A DNA stretch of 64,000 nt from an uncultured Methanomicrobiales archaeon (GTDB lineage: Archaea > Thermoplasmatota > Thermoplasmata > Methanomassiliicoccales > Methanomethylophilaceae). Below the pieces are notes generated by a model. It did not search any database and had not been told where the DNA came from. It worked only from the letters and a program-made list of their open reading frames with translations. The stretch's first letter is position 1; every line of letters begins with the position of its first letter. Made by a program: the position numbers and the translations under genes. The stretch is from NCBI GenBank assembly GCA_937892275.1, contig CALAVG010000112.1, positions 15,036 to 79,035 on the forward strand, written 5' to 3'. Shown here in pieces: positions 1-8,607 of the stretch.

Positions 1-396
1 GGAGGCCCCCTCGCAGCAAGGCTCATATCCCTTTCCGGAGGACTGGAGAGACTGTCATCGCTCCCGTCATCTACCGTTCAGCTGCTCGGCGCCGAGAAGG
101 CGATGTTCAGACATCTCAAATCGGGCAAGAGACCTCCAAAGCACGGTGTGATCTATCAGCACCCTGAAGTTCACAAGGCTCCCTATTGGCAGAGAGGGAA
201 CATAGCCCGTGCTCTTGCGGGAAAGATCCTCATAGCGGCCAAGGTCGATCAGTACAAGGGAGAGTTCTGCGGTGACAAGCTGAACGAGGAGTTCATGACA
301 AGGGTCGAGGACATCAAGCGCAGATATCCGGAAGCCCCCAAGAAGCCCCAGAAGAAGAACAAACCCAGGAACAGGGGAAAACCGAGTAGACACTGA
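1..396 (+). CDS. nop5: Nop5/Nop58 (box C/D RNP protein), 3' end only
   Basis: The gene enters from the left edge in frame 1, so only the last 131 residues are visible. They match the C-terminal NOP domain: LLGAEKAMFRHL, then RPPKHGVIYQHP and APYWQRGNIARALAGK, the surface that holds L7Ae and the box C/D guide RNA. The end is a Lys/Pro/Arg-rich tail, as is usual. Nop5 scaffolds fibrillarin and L7Ae for 2'-O-methylation of rRNA and tRNA. Fibrillarin, its usual neighbour, is not downstream here and would have to lie upstream of the window. An ATG at 103 lies inside the domain and is not a start. Confidence 0.93.
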   Translation, partial: GGPLAARLISLSGGLERLSSLPSSTVQLLGAEKAMFRHLKSGKRPPKHGVIYQHPEVHKAPYWQRGNIARALAGKILIAAKVDQYKGEFCGDKLNEEFMTRVEDIKRRYPEAPKKPQKKNKPRNRGKPSRH

Positions 397-487
397 TTTA
401 CTTACCATTTTTCCGGAACGGAATGGGAAGTACCTCCGATGCCCTATCGTTTACTTACTAAAAAACGGAAGATATCGTTACAATTCA

Positions 488-657
488 GGAGCCACCCATA
501 ACTGATTCTGGATTATCCTCTGTCTGAGGACAGATATAGGATTGTGGTTCTAGGACGACTGCGATATTACCATGGGATTCAGAACCCGTGGGCGCAATAC
601 CGCCCCTGCTTAACAGCGGCTATAGTCAACCGGAACGTACAAAAGCTCCCTTTTTTT
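488..657 (+). ncRNA. candidate structured small RNA
   Basis: GGAGC at 488-492 can pair with GCTCC at 645-649, and T7 follows directly at 651-657. This resembles the closing stem of a small RNA that ends at a T-tract. Inside are a 6-bp hairpin with a TGAG loop (519-534) and a 7-bp hairpin, CCATGGG to CCCGTGG (570-591). A third hairpin, GGGCG to CGCCC (590-605), overlaps the second, so the two would be alternatives. A weak TATA-like TTTACTTA lies near 449-456, about 30-35 bases before the closing stem. No known family motif was recognised. An H/ACA-type guide is possible because of its place next to nop5, but this is a guess. Confidence 0.25.
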
Positions 658-658
658 C

Positions 659-673
659 TAAATAATATTATAA
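659..673 (+). promoter_or_regulatory. TATA-like promoter element for aIF5A-speB
   Basis: TAAATAATATTATAA is the only strongly AT-rich stretch ahead of aIF5A. Archaeal initiation about 25 bases downstream would give a start near 695-700 and a leader of about 100 bases. It also directly follows the T-tract of the candidate RNA. Confidence 0.4.
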
Positions 674-800
674 GGGCAGTTGACATAGCCTTTGCCAGAT
701 AACATGAGGTCAGTAAAGACTTACGACTTACATGTGTTCGCTTCCAGAAGGGAAGTGAACTTCCGGCCATGAGTGCTGGATCGAATATTTCCAAAGGATA

Positions 801-1187
801 GTGAAACCAATGTGGGAGATGAAAGAGATCAGAGAGCTGAAAGAGGGAAGGTATGTCAACGTTGACGAGGAGCCTTGTAAGATCGTCAAGATTACGACAT
901 CCAAACCCGGAAAGCACGGATCCGCAAAGGCGAACATCGATGCAGTCAGCATCTTCACCGGAGCAAAGAAATCCATCGTTGGACCTGTCAGCACAAAAGT
1001 TCAGGTCCCCATGATCGACAAGAGGAAGGGACAGATCCTGTCCATCACAGGAGACGAGGCGCTCGTCATGGATCTTGAGACCTTCGAGAACCTTTCCATC
1101 GTTATCAACGACGACGCTGAGCAGAAGATCGAGGAAGGAGCAGAACTCCTGTACCTCGTCGCGATGGGCAGATACAAGTTCATGTGA
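801..1187 (+). CDS. eif5A: translation initiation factor aIF5A
   Basis: This is a 128-residue protein of the usual aIF5A length. It has the N-terminal SH3-like domain with EEPCKIVKITTSKPGKHGSAK, where the Lys in the KPGKHGSAK loop is the site of deoxyhypusine/hypusine modification, followed by an OB-fold (QVPMIDKRKGQILSI). It assists ribosomes stalled on difficult peptides. The start could be GTG at 801 (AAAGGA just upstream) or ATG at 810; both keep the full fold. It overlaps the agmatinase gene by four bases. That is functionally sensible, because hypusine needs spermidine made from the agmatinase product putrescine. Confidence 0.95.
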   Translation: MKPMWEMKEIRELKEGRYVNVDEEPCKIVKITTSKPGKHGSAKANIDAVSIFTGAKKSIVGPVSTKVQVPMIDKRKGQILSITGDEALVMDLETFENLSIVINDDAEQKIEEGAELLYLVAMGRYKFM

Positions 1188-2062
1188 GGACTGGTAAGAT
1201 ATCATACGGACTCGGATATGCGGGAGCAGACTCGGAATACGAGGATGCGGAGATCGTCATATTCGGAGTCCAGTATGATCATACCGCCTGCTTCAAGGCA
1301 GGCGCCAGGGAAGGACCCACCGCCATCAGGCGGGCCTCCTATAATTTTGAAGAGATACATTTCGAGCACGGCATCCACCAGGAGCTGCCTGCAATATGCG
1401 ATTACGGGAACGTCGACGATTTCGTCGTCCCGGAGGACATGGTCCAGGAGGTCGACTTCGCAGTAGGTCCCGCCATCAGGGACGGGAAATTCCCCATCAC
1501 CATCGGCGGAGAGCATTCCGTGAATGTCCCGGTTGTCAGGAACTTCAACGCTGACGACATAGCCGTGATCTCGATCGATGCCCATCTGGATTCCAGGGAC
1601 GAGTATCTCGGTACGCCCCTGAGCCACGCGTGCATCATGAGACGTGCTTCCGAACATGTGGGCATAGAGAACACATATGTCCTCGGCTGCCGCGCCATAG
1701 GCGAGGAGGAGCTTGACAGGGACGATGTCATCCCGTTCATCAGTGCCTATGAGATCTTCGACAACGGTATCGAGTGGGCCATCAAGAAGGCGCTCGACAG
1801 CGTGAAGCACGAGCACATCTACCTCACCATAGACATCGACGGTATCGACCCCGCTTACGCACCCGGAACCGGTACGCCCGAACCCTTCGGACTGCACCCG
1901 TACGACGTGAAGAAGGTCATCAACGCCGTAGGTGACAGATTGGTAGGATTCGATGTGTGCGAGGTGTGTCCCCCTGCGGATCCGTCAGGAATAACCGCTA
2001 TTCTGGGAGCCAGGCTCATCAACGAAGCAATAGCCATTCACGCCAAGAATCTGAGGCAGTGA
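1184..2062 (+). CDS. speB: agmatinase (ureohydrolase family)
   Basis: This 292-residue manganese ureohydrolase carries the expected metal ligands: GGEHS near residue 107, DAHLD near 132 and DIDGIDPAYAPGTGTPEP near 218. It should hydrolyse agmatine to putrescine and urea in archaeal polyamine synthesis. The GTG start at 1184 overlaps the aIF5A stop (ATGTGA), so the two are translationally coupled. Agmatinase is preferred over arginase or formiminoglutamase because of the pairing with aIF5A, but substrate choice within this family is not certain from sequence. Confidence 0.88.
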   Translation: MRTGKISYGLGYAGADSEYEDAEIVIFGVQYDHTACFKAGAREGPTAIRRASYNFEEIHFEHGIHQELPAICDYGNVDDFVVPEDMVQEVDFAVGPAIRDGKFPITIGGEHSVNVPVVRNFNADDIAVISIDAHLDSRDEYLGTPLSHACIMRRASEHVGIENTYVLGCRAIGEEELDRDDVIPFISAYEIFDNGIEWAIKKALDSVKHEHIYLTIDIDGIDPAYAPGTGTPEPFGLHPYDVKKVINAVGDRLVGFDVCEVCPPADPSGITAILGARLINEAIAIHAKNLRQ

Positions 2063-2064
2063 AC

Positions 2065-3375
2065 TCACAGTTTTGACAATTGGTCGATCGTCTCTTTCAC
2101 CCAGGCGTCGGCGGATTCCCTGGTATCGGACTGGGTGTAGACTTTTATCGTTCCCTTGACGTTGGAATGCCTTACGATTATCCAGCCGTTCGCACGGGCG
2201 ATTTTCACGCCGCCTGTGATGTCGACCTTCTCACCGGGGACCGATGCTTTGTACTTCTCGAGAAGCTCAGGGAACTGCTCGTCGGGATATTCCATCGAGG
2301 TCCTAGAGATATAATAGTCAGGGAACGGTTCCACAAGCTGTGCCAGCGGACCCTTCTTGGCTACGATCTCGAGGATCCTCACCATTCCCTCAATGGCATC
2401 GCAGGTACAGAACGGACCCGGGATGACGATGCATCCGAAGATATCCCCTCCGAACACGGCGCTGTTCTCCTTGACGTATCTCACGACGCTCTGCTCTCCG
2501 ATGTCGCAGTATTGGATCGTTCCGCCGCTCTCCCTGACGACATCCTCCATGAGTGTGGAGGAGTTGACAGGCATAACGACATTCCCTTTGTTGAACGAGA
2601 GTATGGACTGTGCCAGAAGTGCGAATGTCTTGTCACCCTGCACGGGAGTACCCTCTGCTGTGGTGAACAGACAGTGGTCCGCGTCCATCTCCAATGAGAC
2701 ACCGAGGTCCATTCCCTGTCCCTTGACGATATGACCCAGTTTGACCATCCTTGCCTCATCCACAGCGGATGAGTCACCGCCGATGGTGATGCACTCGATG
2801 GACAGCCTCATCAGGATGTTGGAGACTATGTTCGCCACGACGTTGTTGCGGCAATCCACGCAGACCTTCAGATGTGCGTTCCTTATGAGCTCCTCATCCA
2901 CCTCCGACAGTATGTAATCGACATACTTTTCGGTGAAATCGGTAACAACGTATACCTCTCCCACTTCCAGTCCGGGGACCTGTGTGTTGTGATTGAGGAT
3001 CTCCTCCACGGAATGCTTGTCGAAGATCGGGTCCTCGATACCCGTGGACTTCATGACCCTGAACCCGTTGATATCCAGACCGGAGAATGAAGCGGTGATC
3101 GTTACCCCTCCCTTGATCTCGGGATGGAGCACCATGTAGAACTGTATCAGAGGCGTTGGAAGCATTCCGAGATCGACCACGTCGCATCCGACGGACATGA
3201 TACCGGCCATTAGGGCCGATTTCATCATCATGTTCGAATTCCTTCCGTCGACTGCCACTGCTATGGGGGAACCGTAAAAAGTTCCCAGGGTCTTTCCCAT
3301 CTTGAGAGCGAACTCTACGCTCATCTCTTCGTTGACGGTACCTTTGACGGTGTTGTTTCCAGCGATCAGGGACAT
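2065..3375 (-). CDS. phosphohexomutase-family protein with degenerate active site
   Basis: This 436-residue protein aligns along its length with archaeal phosphoglucosamine/phosphomannomutases, but all four signature motifs are altered. The phosphoserine loop TASHNP reads TASFSG (94-99; the Ser itself is kept). The metal loop DGDADR reads EMDADH (229-234). The sugar loop GE-x-SGH is replaced by GGDIFG (309-314). The C-terminal phosphate loop RPSGTEP reads RHSNVKG (402-408). It probably has a changed or lost mutase activity. It lies last after smc-scpA-scpB, 107 bases beyond scpB, with its own possible TATA (GTATTTATC near 3450) and a perfect hairpin in the leader. Its converging partner speB ends 2 bases away. 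Confidence 0.8.
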   Translation of the reverse strand: MSLIAGNNTVKGTVNEEMSVEFALKMGKTLGTFYGSPIAVAVDGRNSNMMMKSALMAGIMSVGCDVVDLGMLPTPLIQFYMVLHPEIKGGVTITASFSGLDINGFRVMKSTGIEDPIFDKHSVEEILNHNTQVPGLEVGEVYVVTDFTEKYVDYILSEVDEELIRNAHLKVCVDCRNNVVANIVSNILMRLSIECITIGGDSSAVDEARMVKLGHIVKGQGMDLGVSLEMDADHCLFTTAEGTPVQGDKTFALLAQSILSFNKGNVVMPVNSSTLMEDVVRESGGTIQYCDIGEQSVVRYVKENSAVFGGDIFGCIVIPGPFCTCDAIEGMVRILEIVAKKGPLAQLVEPFPDYYISRTSMEYPDEQFPELLEKYKASVPGEKVDITGGVKIARANGWIIVRHSNVKGTIKVYTQSDTRESADAWVKETIDQLSKL

Positions 3376-3393
3376 CAGGATAACCTTTCTTCA

Positions 3394-3415
3394 TCCGATG
3401 CGCAGCGGCATCGGA
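3394..3415 (-). other. 8-bp perfect inverted repeat in the leader of the phosphohexomutase-like gene
   Basis: TCCGATGC, a six-base loop GCAGCG, then GCATCGGA. On the minus strand it sits just upstream of the AAAGG ribosome-binding region of the gene starting at 3375, and near where transcription from the TATA-like element around 3450 would begin. No T-tract follows, so it is more likely a leader structure than a terminator. Confidence 0.4.
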
Positions 3416-3482
3416 CGTCTGCTTTCTTCCAAACAGAATCGTCCGATAAATACCTTGGGAAACTGGCAAGACCTGTTAAAGG

Positions 3483-4004
3483 TCATTCCTTCTCGGATTC
3501 GTCGTGAAGATTGGTCGCCCTCTCCTTTATCCAGGCCTTTATGTCCTTGACTCTGGTGCTGCCGATACCGAAGTACTCGGCGAACTTCTTGGTGGTGGTG
3601 AGCTCCCATGTGTTACCGGCCCTCTTCCTGGCCACGAAGTCCTGCTCCACGAGCGTGTGCACATCGTCGTACACGCGGGGTCCGCGCAGCTTGAGCAGCT
3701 CGGACTGGAGAACGGGCTGATAGTAGGCGATGGTGGTGAGCGTACGGAGGGTACCTCCGGAGAGCTCCGCCTTTGCGAAGGTACCGGTGACCTCGGTGTA
3801 CTCGGGCCTGAGCATCATCCTGTATTCGGAGCCGATCCTTGCGATCTGTATCGCGGAATCCCTCTCCTCGTAGTCCCTGCGGAGGTCCATGACCGCTGTC
3901 CTGACCTCCTCCACGGGGATACCCGTCTTCGCGGCGATGTCCGTGACACTGAGGTTCTCGGGACTGGAATAAAGCGCCGCCTCGACCGCACCCTTGACAT
4001 TCAC
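3483..4004 (-). CDS. scpB: segregation and condensation protein ScpB
   Basis: This 173-residue protein consists of two winged-helix domains typical of ScpB: an N-terminal VKGAVEAALYSSPENLSVTDIA and a C-terminal repeat with RGPRVYDDVHTLVEQD. It binds the central part of the kleisin ScpA in the SMC chromosome-organising complex. The start is GTG at 4004, one base after the scpA stop, so translation is coupled. A highly charged tail (HDESEKE) follows the second domain. Confidence 0.93.
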   Translation of the reverse strand: MNVKGAVEAALYSSPENLSVTDIAAKTGIPVEEVRTAVMDLRRDYEERDSAIQIARIGSEYRMMLRPEYTEVTGTFAKAELSGGTLRTLTTIAYYQPVLQSELLKLRGPRVYDDVHTLVEQDFVARKRAGNTWELTTTKKFAEYFGIGSTRVKDIKAWIKERATNLHDESEKE

Positions 4005-4005
4005 G

Positions 4006-4875
4006 TCACATCACCGCTTCGATACGTCCCGCTAGGTTGTCCTCTATGGTACCGGATGCGCCCTCGGTCATGATCTCCACGAAGATCTCCCCGTAAGGGA
4101 GGGTCTCCTGCCAGACGTCGAGACGTCCGGACCTTACCAGGTGGAGTATGGATACGAAGATCTTCAGGTTCTCCTTCAGATCATGGGTATAGAGGTCGTC
4201 GATGCAGATCTGGCCGGTACCTAGCTTCTGGATCCTGTGCCAGACCTCCTCGACATCCTTCTGGTCGTCCTCCTCGTGGGCCTTGTTGTCGAACTTAGAG
4301 GGCTCCTTGGACTTCAGCTCCTGCCTTACGCGCTCCCTCTGCTGCTGGATCTCGATCTCCTCACGGGCCTCCTCGAAGGCGTCGATGAGCTCGTACATGG
4401 TGACAGGACGCATGGGCTCCCTGCGGTATGCGCCGGTGAGCACTAGCTCGGGGACGATCATGTCGTCCTCGTTCTCGTAGAAGAATCCGTCGTCAATCTC
4501 CATGAACTCCTCTTCCAGCGGGGGCTCAGACTGGGTCCTGGTGACATCGGACTGCATCCTTAGGATCTTCCATGCCATCAGCATCAGCTTTCCTGCGACT
4601 ATCATGTCGAAGGAGTCCCGGACCACCTTGTTGTTGTACATCCTCACGAACTCGGAGAGGTTGATCTCCCACGGGTCGATACCGTTCTCCAGGACCAGGC
4701 TGAAGACGGATCTGATGGCCTCGTCCACGGGGTCCGGCAGCTTCTCTCCGGTCTCCGCCTTGGACAGGATGTCCATGTATCCGCCTATGCGCTGATAGGT
4801 CTCTGTGTTCTCGCTCATTGCCTTGTGGAACAGCAGGTGCTGTTCAAGGTCCTCAATCCTAATGTTCCCATCCAT
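4006..4875 (-). CDS. scpA: segregation and condensation protein ScpA (kleisin)
   Basis: This 289-residue kleisin has an N-terminal helical region that binds the SMC neck (NGIDPWEINLSEFVRMYNNK), an acidic and Gln/Arg-rich linker in the middle, and a C-terminal winged helix (VSILHLVRSGRLDVWQE) that binds the SMC head. It closes the SMC ring with ScpB. The ATG at 4875 is one base from the smc stop, giving a strict smc-scpA-scpB operon. Confidence 0.93.
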   Translation of the reverse strand: MDGNIRIEDLEQHLLFHKAMSENTETYQRIGGYMDILSKAETGEKLPDPVDEAIRSVFSLVLENGIDPWEINLSEFVRMYNNKVVRDSFDMIVAGKLMLMAWKILRMQSDVTRTQSEPPLEEEFMEIDDGFFYENEDDMIVPELVLTGAYRREPMRPVTMYELIDAFEEAREEIEIQQQRERVRQELKSKEPSKFDNKAHEEDDQKDVEEVWHRIQKLGTGQICIDDLYTHDLKENLKIFVSILHLVRSGRLDVWQETLPYGEIFVEIMTEGASGTIEDNLAGRIEAVM

Positions 4876-4876
4876 C

Positions 4877-7800
4877 TTAGATCGCCTCTTTGTCCTTTGC
4901 AGCCTCGTCTTCGTATTTCGAGACCTCAGCCAGATCGGGCTGCATGATGATCTTGCTGATGCCTGTAGGTGGCCTGGTTACCCCGATCAGCTGATCGGCG
5001 ACCGCTAACGCGACCTTCCTCAGTGACACCTGTATGAACTGTGCTTTCGATGAGCTCTCCTTGACCCTCTGGGCCACCATCTCCGAGTTGACGGAATCCA
5101 GGAACATGTCCACCTCGTCGAGCACGTAGAACGGCGACGGCTGGTATTCCTGGATGGCGAAGATGAACGACAGTGCGGTCAGGGACTTCTCTCCTCCGGA
5201 GAGCGCCTCCAGCCTCAGGAGCTTTCCGTTCCTGGGCTTCGCGTTGATTATCAATCCGCCGTTGAACGGGTCCTCCTCATCCTCCAGCGCCATGAACGCC
5301 TCACCTCCTCCGGAGAGCTGGGCGTATATCCTCTTGAAGTTCGCATCCACCGCGTTGTAGGACTCCATGAACAGTCCCTTCTTCTTGGCGGACAATGAAT
5401 CTGTGAGTGCGGTGAGCTCGGCTATGTTCTTGTTGAGAGCGTCGACCTGCTCGTTGAGCGTGTCGAGACGTGCCTTCTTCACCTCGTAATCCTCTATCGC
5501 ACGCAGGTTGACGTTGCCGAGCCTCTCGAGTGAGGTCTCGCATGACCTGATGGTGCGCTTGATCTCCTCTTCGGAGGGGATAGGCTGTGCGACCTCGAAC
5601 GTTATGGCATCCACCTCGGCCTGATACTGGGCGATGTCCTGCATGATCATTCCCAACTGGGCCGTGAACCTCTGTACCGAAGCATTGGTGTTCTCGATGG
5701 CGGTGGCCTTCTCCCTGACCTGGTTGTCGAATCCGTACATATCGGCGACGAGTGCGTCCTTCTTGTCGCGCAGGTTCTTGATTCCGCCTTCCATCTCAGC
5801 CTCTATGGAGCGGAGCGCATCGAGCTCGAGCTTCAGGCGGTTCATCTCGGCCGTATTCTCCTCGATCGTCCTGTAACCTTCCTCTATGTCCCTGATGACG
5901 CCGTCCAGCTGGATCTGTGTGGATTCGTTCTGCCTCTCGTAACCGAGTACCTCGGTATCGATACCACCGATCTGCAGTTTCAGCTCGGATATAGCTTCCG
6001 TGAGCCTGTGGAGCGTATCCCTGACCTTCTGGATCCTGTTCTGCAGATCCACCGGCGCTATCTCCGCGATACGGTCCTTGATCCTGTTCCTCTGATCGGT
6101 GTAGAGGGTCATCCTCTCCGTCAGCATGGTGAAGACGCTCCTGGCCTCCGAGAGGTCGCTGTCCGCGGCCGTCATCTTGGCCCTGGCGTCCTCGAGGGAC
6201 TTCTGGGCATCCTTCTTGGATTTCTCTAGCTCTGAGATCCTCGCCTTTGTACCGGCGATCTTCTCTCTCTGCTCCATTCCTGCCGAGGAGTTGCGCCTCA
6301 TCTCGTCGTCCGCTGCGCGTATCTCGTCGCGGATCTTCCTGAGCTCCTGTTTGACATTATCCAATGCCTCGGATGCCTTCCTGAGCTTCTCGCCCAGTTC
6401 CGTCAGCTTGTCCTCGGATGCGGCACCGAACTTCATCAGCTTCTGCTGGTTGATGGTACCTCCGACCATGGCTCCAGATGCCTCGATGAGCTCTCCTGCC
6501 TTTGTGACGATTCTGATTCCGCCCATGATCCTGCGGGCGGTGTCCATGTCCTTGACGACCAATGTGTCGCCCAGTACGTACCAGAAGGCGTTGTAGTACT
6601 TCTGGTTGAAATCTATGAGATCGATCGCGTATCCTTCGGATTCCTTCTCGCTCATGATGGCCTTCGCCCTGGGCTTACCTCCCATGAGCTTGGTGAGCGG
6701 GAGGAACGTGACCCTTCCGAGCCTCTCCCTCTTCAGATATGCGATCGCATCGGCGGCCACCTGATCGTCGTCGACGACCACGGCCTGCATCTTGCCTCCA
6801 GCCGCAACGGAAAGTGCGGTCTCATATCCCGCATCGACAGTTGCGAGTTCCTGGATGGTTCCGTGGATACCGGCCATCTCGCCCCTGTTCCTGAGGGCCA
6901 GTATAGCCTCGACGGCCTGGCTGCCCTGGTTCATCCTGTCGGATACCTTCTTCTCGGCCTGGAGTGCCCTGTACTCCTCGTCGATCCTCCTGTAGGCGCT
7001 GTTGAGCTCGACCTCCTGCTTCTCCAGCTCGGTCTCCCTCCTCCTGGCCTCCAGTACCTTGGCGCCGTAGTCCTCCATGCTGGGACCGGCCTCCGCCTTC
7101 ATCTGGTCAAGGCTCCATTTGGCGTCCTTGATCTCGAAATCTATATTCTGGATGCGCTCATCCAGCAGGGCGCAGTTGTTGTGCGCCTCCTCGGATGCCG
7201 CCTCCGCCTTGGAGAATCTGCCCTGTGCGTCCAGGAGATCGGTTGAGCACTCCTGCACATCGGCCTCAATCTTCTCCAGCTTCTCCTGGAGCTCCTTCTG
7301 CTCGCCGCCGGAACTGGATATCAGCTCGGAGATCTTGTGCTCCTCCTCTGACTGGGAATCCTTGTCCATCTCGGCCTGGTAGAGCTTGGTCTGCAGGTCT
7401 TTCCTGTTCTCCTCCAGGGATGTGATGCTGTTCTTGTTCTCCGTGATGCGCTGCTCGAAGTTCTCCTTGAAGACCTTGTTCTCCTCTATGTTGGACTCCG
7501 TGAACTCGATCTTGTCCTTCTTGGTGGCGTAATCGATCTTCACGTTCTCTATCTTCTGCTTGAGCTCGGTGTACTCGGGTCCGACCTTCGCGGCGATCTC
7601 CGCTTCGACATCGCTGATGTCCTGCTTCTTGCCGTCCCTCTTCTTCTCCAGTTCGAGCTTCTCCGCTGCGAAGTTCTGGATGTCGGTGTTCAGCTTGGTG
7701 ATCTGATCCGAGGTCGCATCGTAGGATGCCTTCGCCATCTGGAGCTTCCTGTGGGAGTATTGGGCCTTGGCCATGTCTAATGTGTCCTTGAACTCCACGT

Positions 7801-8458
7801 ACTTCTCGGCCGCCTCGCGGTCCTTCTCCAGTTTCTTGACATCATCCACCAGTCCTTCTACGACGATGTTGACCCTCTCCAGGTTGGCCCTCGCCTCGGA
7901 CTTCTCCTCCTCCGCTTTGCTGATATCGGCATCGAAGCTGGCGATTCCCGATATGCTGTCGAGGATTCCCCTCCTCTGGGAGTTACCCATCTGGACGATG
8001 TGCGTGACATCTCCCTGCTGCACGAGGTTGTACCCTTCCGCGCTGATCCTTGCCTTGGTGAGGAGGTTGTCGAACTCGGTGAGGGTGGATTTCTGGTCGT
8101 TGATGTAGAAGTATGAGTTGTAATCCTGTCCGTTGTCGGACATCTTGATGTGACGGGTGAGCCTTACCTCATCCGCATCCCAGGGCATGATTCTGTCCTG
8201 GTTGTCGAAGATCAGTGAGACCTTCATGTAGGATGCTTTGTTCTTGCTCCGGCCTCCGTCGAAGATGAGGTCGGTGAGCCTTCCGGCACGGACTGCTTTG
8301 GGGCTCTTGGGACCGAGGACGAAGAGGATAGCGTCGGTGATGTTGGATTTACCGGAACCGTTGGGACCGGTAATCGCTGTGTAACCTTCCATCAGCGGAA
8401 CTGTTACCTTGCCGCCGAATGATTTGAAATTCTCCATCTCGACCGTCTTTAAGTGCAT
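4877..8458 (-). CDS. smc: chromosome segregation ATPase SMC
   Basis: I place the start at ATG 8458 (MHLKTVEMENFKSF), preceded by GAGG at normal spacing, rather than the longer frame from 8548; this gives 1193 residues, normal for SMC. Visible parts are Walker A GPNGSGKSN near residue 33, a long coiled coil, a hinge near 510-660 (GIHGTIQELATVDAGYE), a second coiled coil, the signature motif LSGGEKSLTAL and Walker B FYVLDEVDMFLD near the end. It dimerises at the hinge and, with ScpA and ScpB encoded just downstream, compacts and separates chromosomes. The adjacent kleisin genes rule out Rad50. Confidence 0.96.
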   Translation of the reverse strand: MHLKTVEMENFKSFGGKVTVPLMEGYTAITGPNGSGKSNITDAILFVLGPKSPKAVRAGRLTDLIFDGGRSKNKASYMKVSLIFDNQDRIMPWDADEVRLTRHIKMSDNGQDYNSYFYINDQKSTLTEFDNLLTKARISAEGYNLVQQGDVTHIVQMGNSQRRGILDSISGIASFDADISKAEEEKSEARANLERVNIVVEGLVDDVKKLEKDREAAEKYVEFKDTLDMAKAQYSHRKLQMAKASYDATSDQITKLNTDIQNFAAEKLELEKKRDGKKQDISDVEAEIAAKVGPEYTELKQKIENVKIDYATKKDKIEFTESNIEENKVFKENFEQRITENKNSITSLEENRKDLQTKLYQAEMDKDSQSEEEHKISELISSSGGEQKELQEKLEKIEADVQECSTDLLDAQGRFSKAEAASEEAHNNCALLDERIQNIDFEIKDAKWSLDQMKAEAGPSMEDYGAKVLEARRRETELEKQEVELNSAYRRIDEEYRALQAEKKVSDRMNQGSQAVEAILALRNRGEMAGIHGTIQELATVDAGYETALSVAAGGKMQAVVVDDDQVAADAIAYLKRERLGRVTFLPLTKLMGGKPRAKAIMSEKESEGYAIDLIDFNQKYYNAFWYVLGDTLVVKDMDTARRIMGGIRIVTKAGELIEASGAMVGGTINQQKLMKFGAASEDKLTELGEKLRKASEALDNVKQELRKIRDEIRAADDEMRRNSSAGMEQREKIAGTKARISELEKSKKDAQKSLEDARAKMTAADSDLSEARSVFTMLTERMTLYTDQRNRIKDRIAEIAPVDLQNRIQKVRDTLHRLTEAISELKLQIGGIDTEVLGYERQNESTQIQLDGVIRDIEEGYRTIEENTAEMNRLKLELDALRSIEAEMEGGIKNLRDKKDALVADMYGFDNQVREKATAIENTNASVQRFTAQLGMIMQDIAQYQAEVDAITFEVAQPIPSEEEIKRTIRSCETSLERLGNVNLRAIEDYEVKKARLDTLNEQVDALNKNIAELTALTDSLSAKKKGLFMESYNAVDANFKRIYAQLSGGGEAFMALEDEEDPFNGGLIINAKPRNGKLLRLEALSGGEKSLTALSFIFAIQEYQPSPFYVLDEVDMFLDSVNSEMVAQRVKESSSKAQFIQVSLRKVALAVADQLIGVTRPPTGISKIIMQPDLAEVSKYEDEAAKDKEAI

Positions 8459-8570
8459 CCGTTTCCCTCGTATGATAGCGACCACTGCAATGTTGGGGGT
8501 CAGTGAAGTGCCGAGCGCATTTGTGTGCATCCTCACGCTTGCGCGCACGTTATTCTAATATGCGCGACGT

Positions 8571-8580
8571 ATTATATAAA
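8571..8580 (-). promoter_or_regulatory. TATA box upstream of smc-scpAB
   Basis: On the minus strand the sequence TTTATATAAT follows a T-run and is a near-consensus archaeal TATA box. It would give a start near 8545 and a leader of about 85 bases before smc. A GC-rich CGCGCAAGCG element lies in that leader (about 8537-8546). Confidence 0.55.
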
Positions 8581-8607
8581 AAGACTCAGTGAAGAACACT
8601 TCCCGCT

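Larger units (their letters stand above)
397..800. other. 404-base intergenic region between nop5 and aIF5A
   Basis: No protein gene is supported here; the ORFs on the minus strand are antisense shadows of aIF5A. The region holds a candidate structured RNA (488-657) that ends in a run of seven T. It also holds an AT-rich TATA-like stretch (659-673) that probably drives aIF5A, leaving a leader of about 100 bases. I looked for tRNA, SRP RNA and RNase P RNA signatures and did not find them. Confidence 0.5.

Noticed and set aside
397..800. tRNA, SRP RNA or RNase P RNA in the long gap
   Set aside because: GGATTCAGAACCC looked like a T-arm on one strand, but the loop is eight bases, no acceptor or anticodon stems fit, and the universal motifs of SRP and RNase P RNA are absent.
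579..1205. Long minus-strand open frames opposite aIF5A and agmatinase
   Set aside because: They are antisense to strongly conserved genes, lack ribosome-binding sites and show no recognisable fold.
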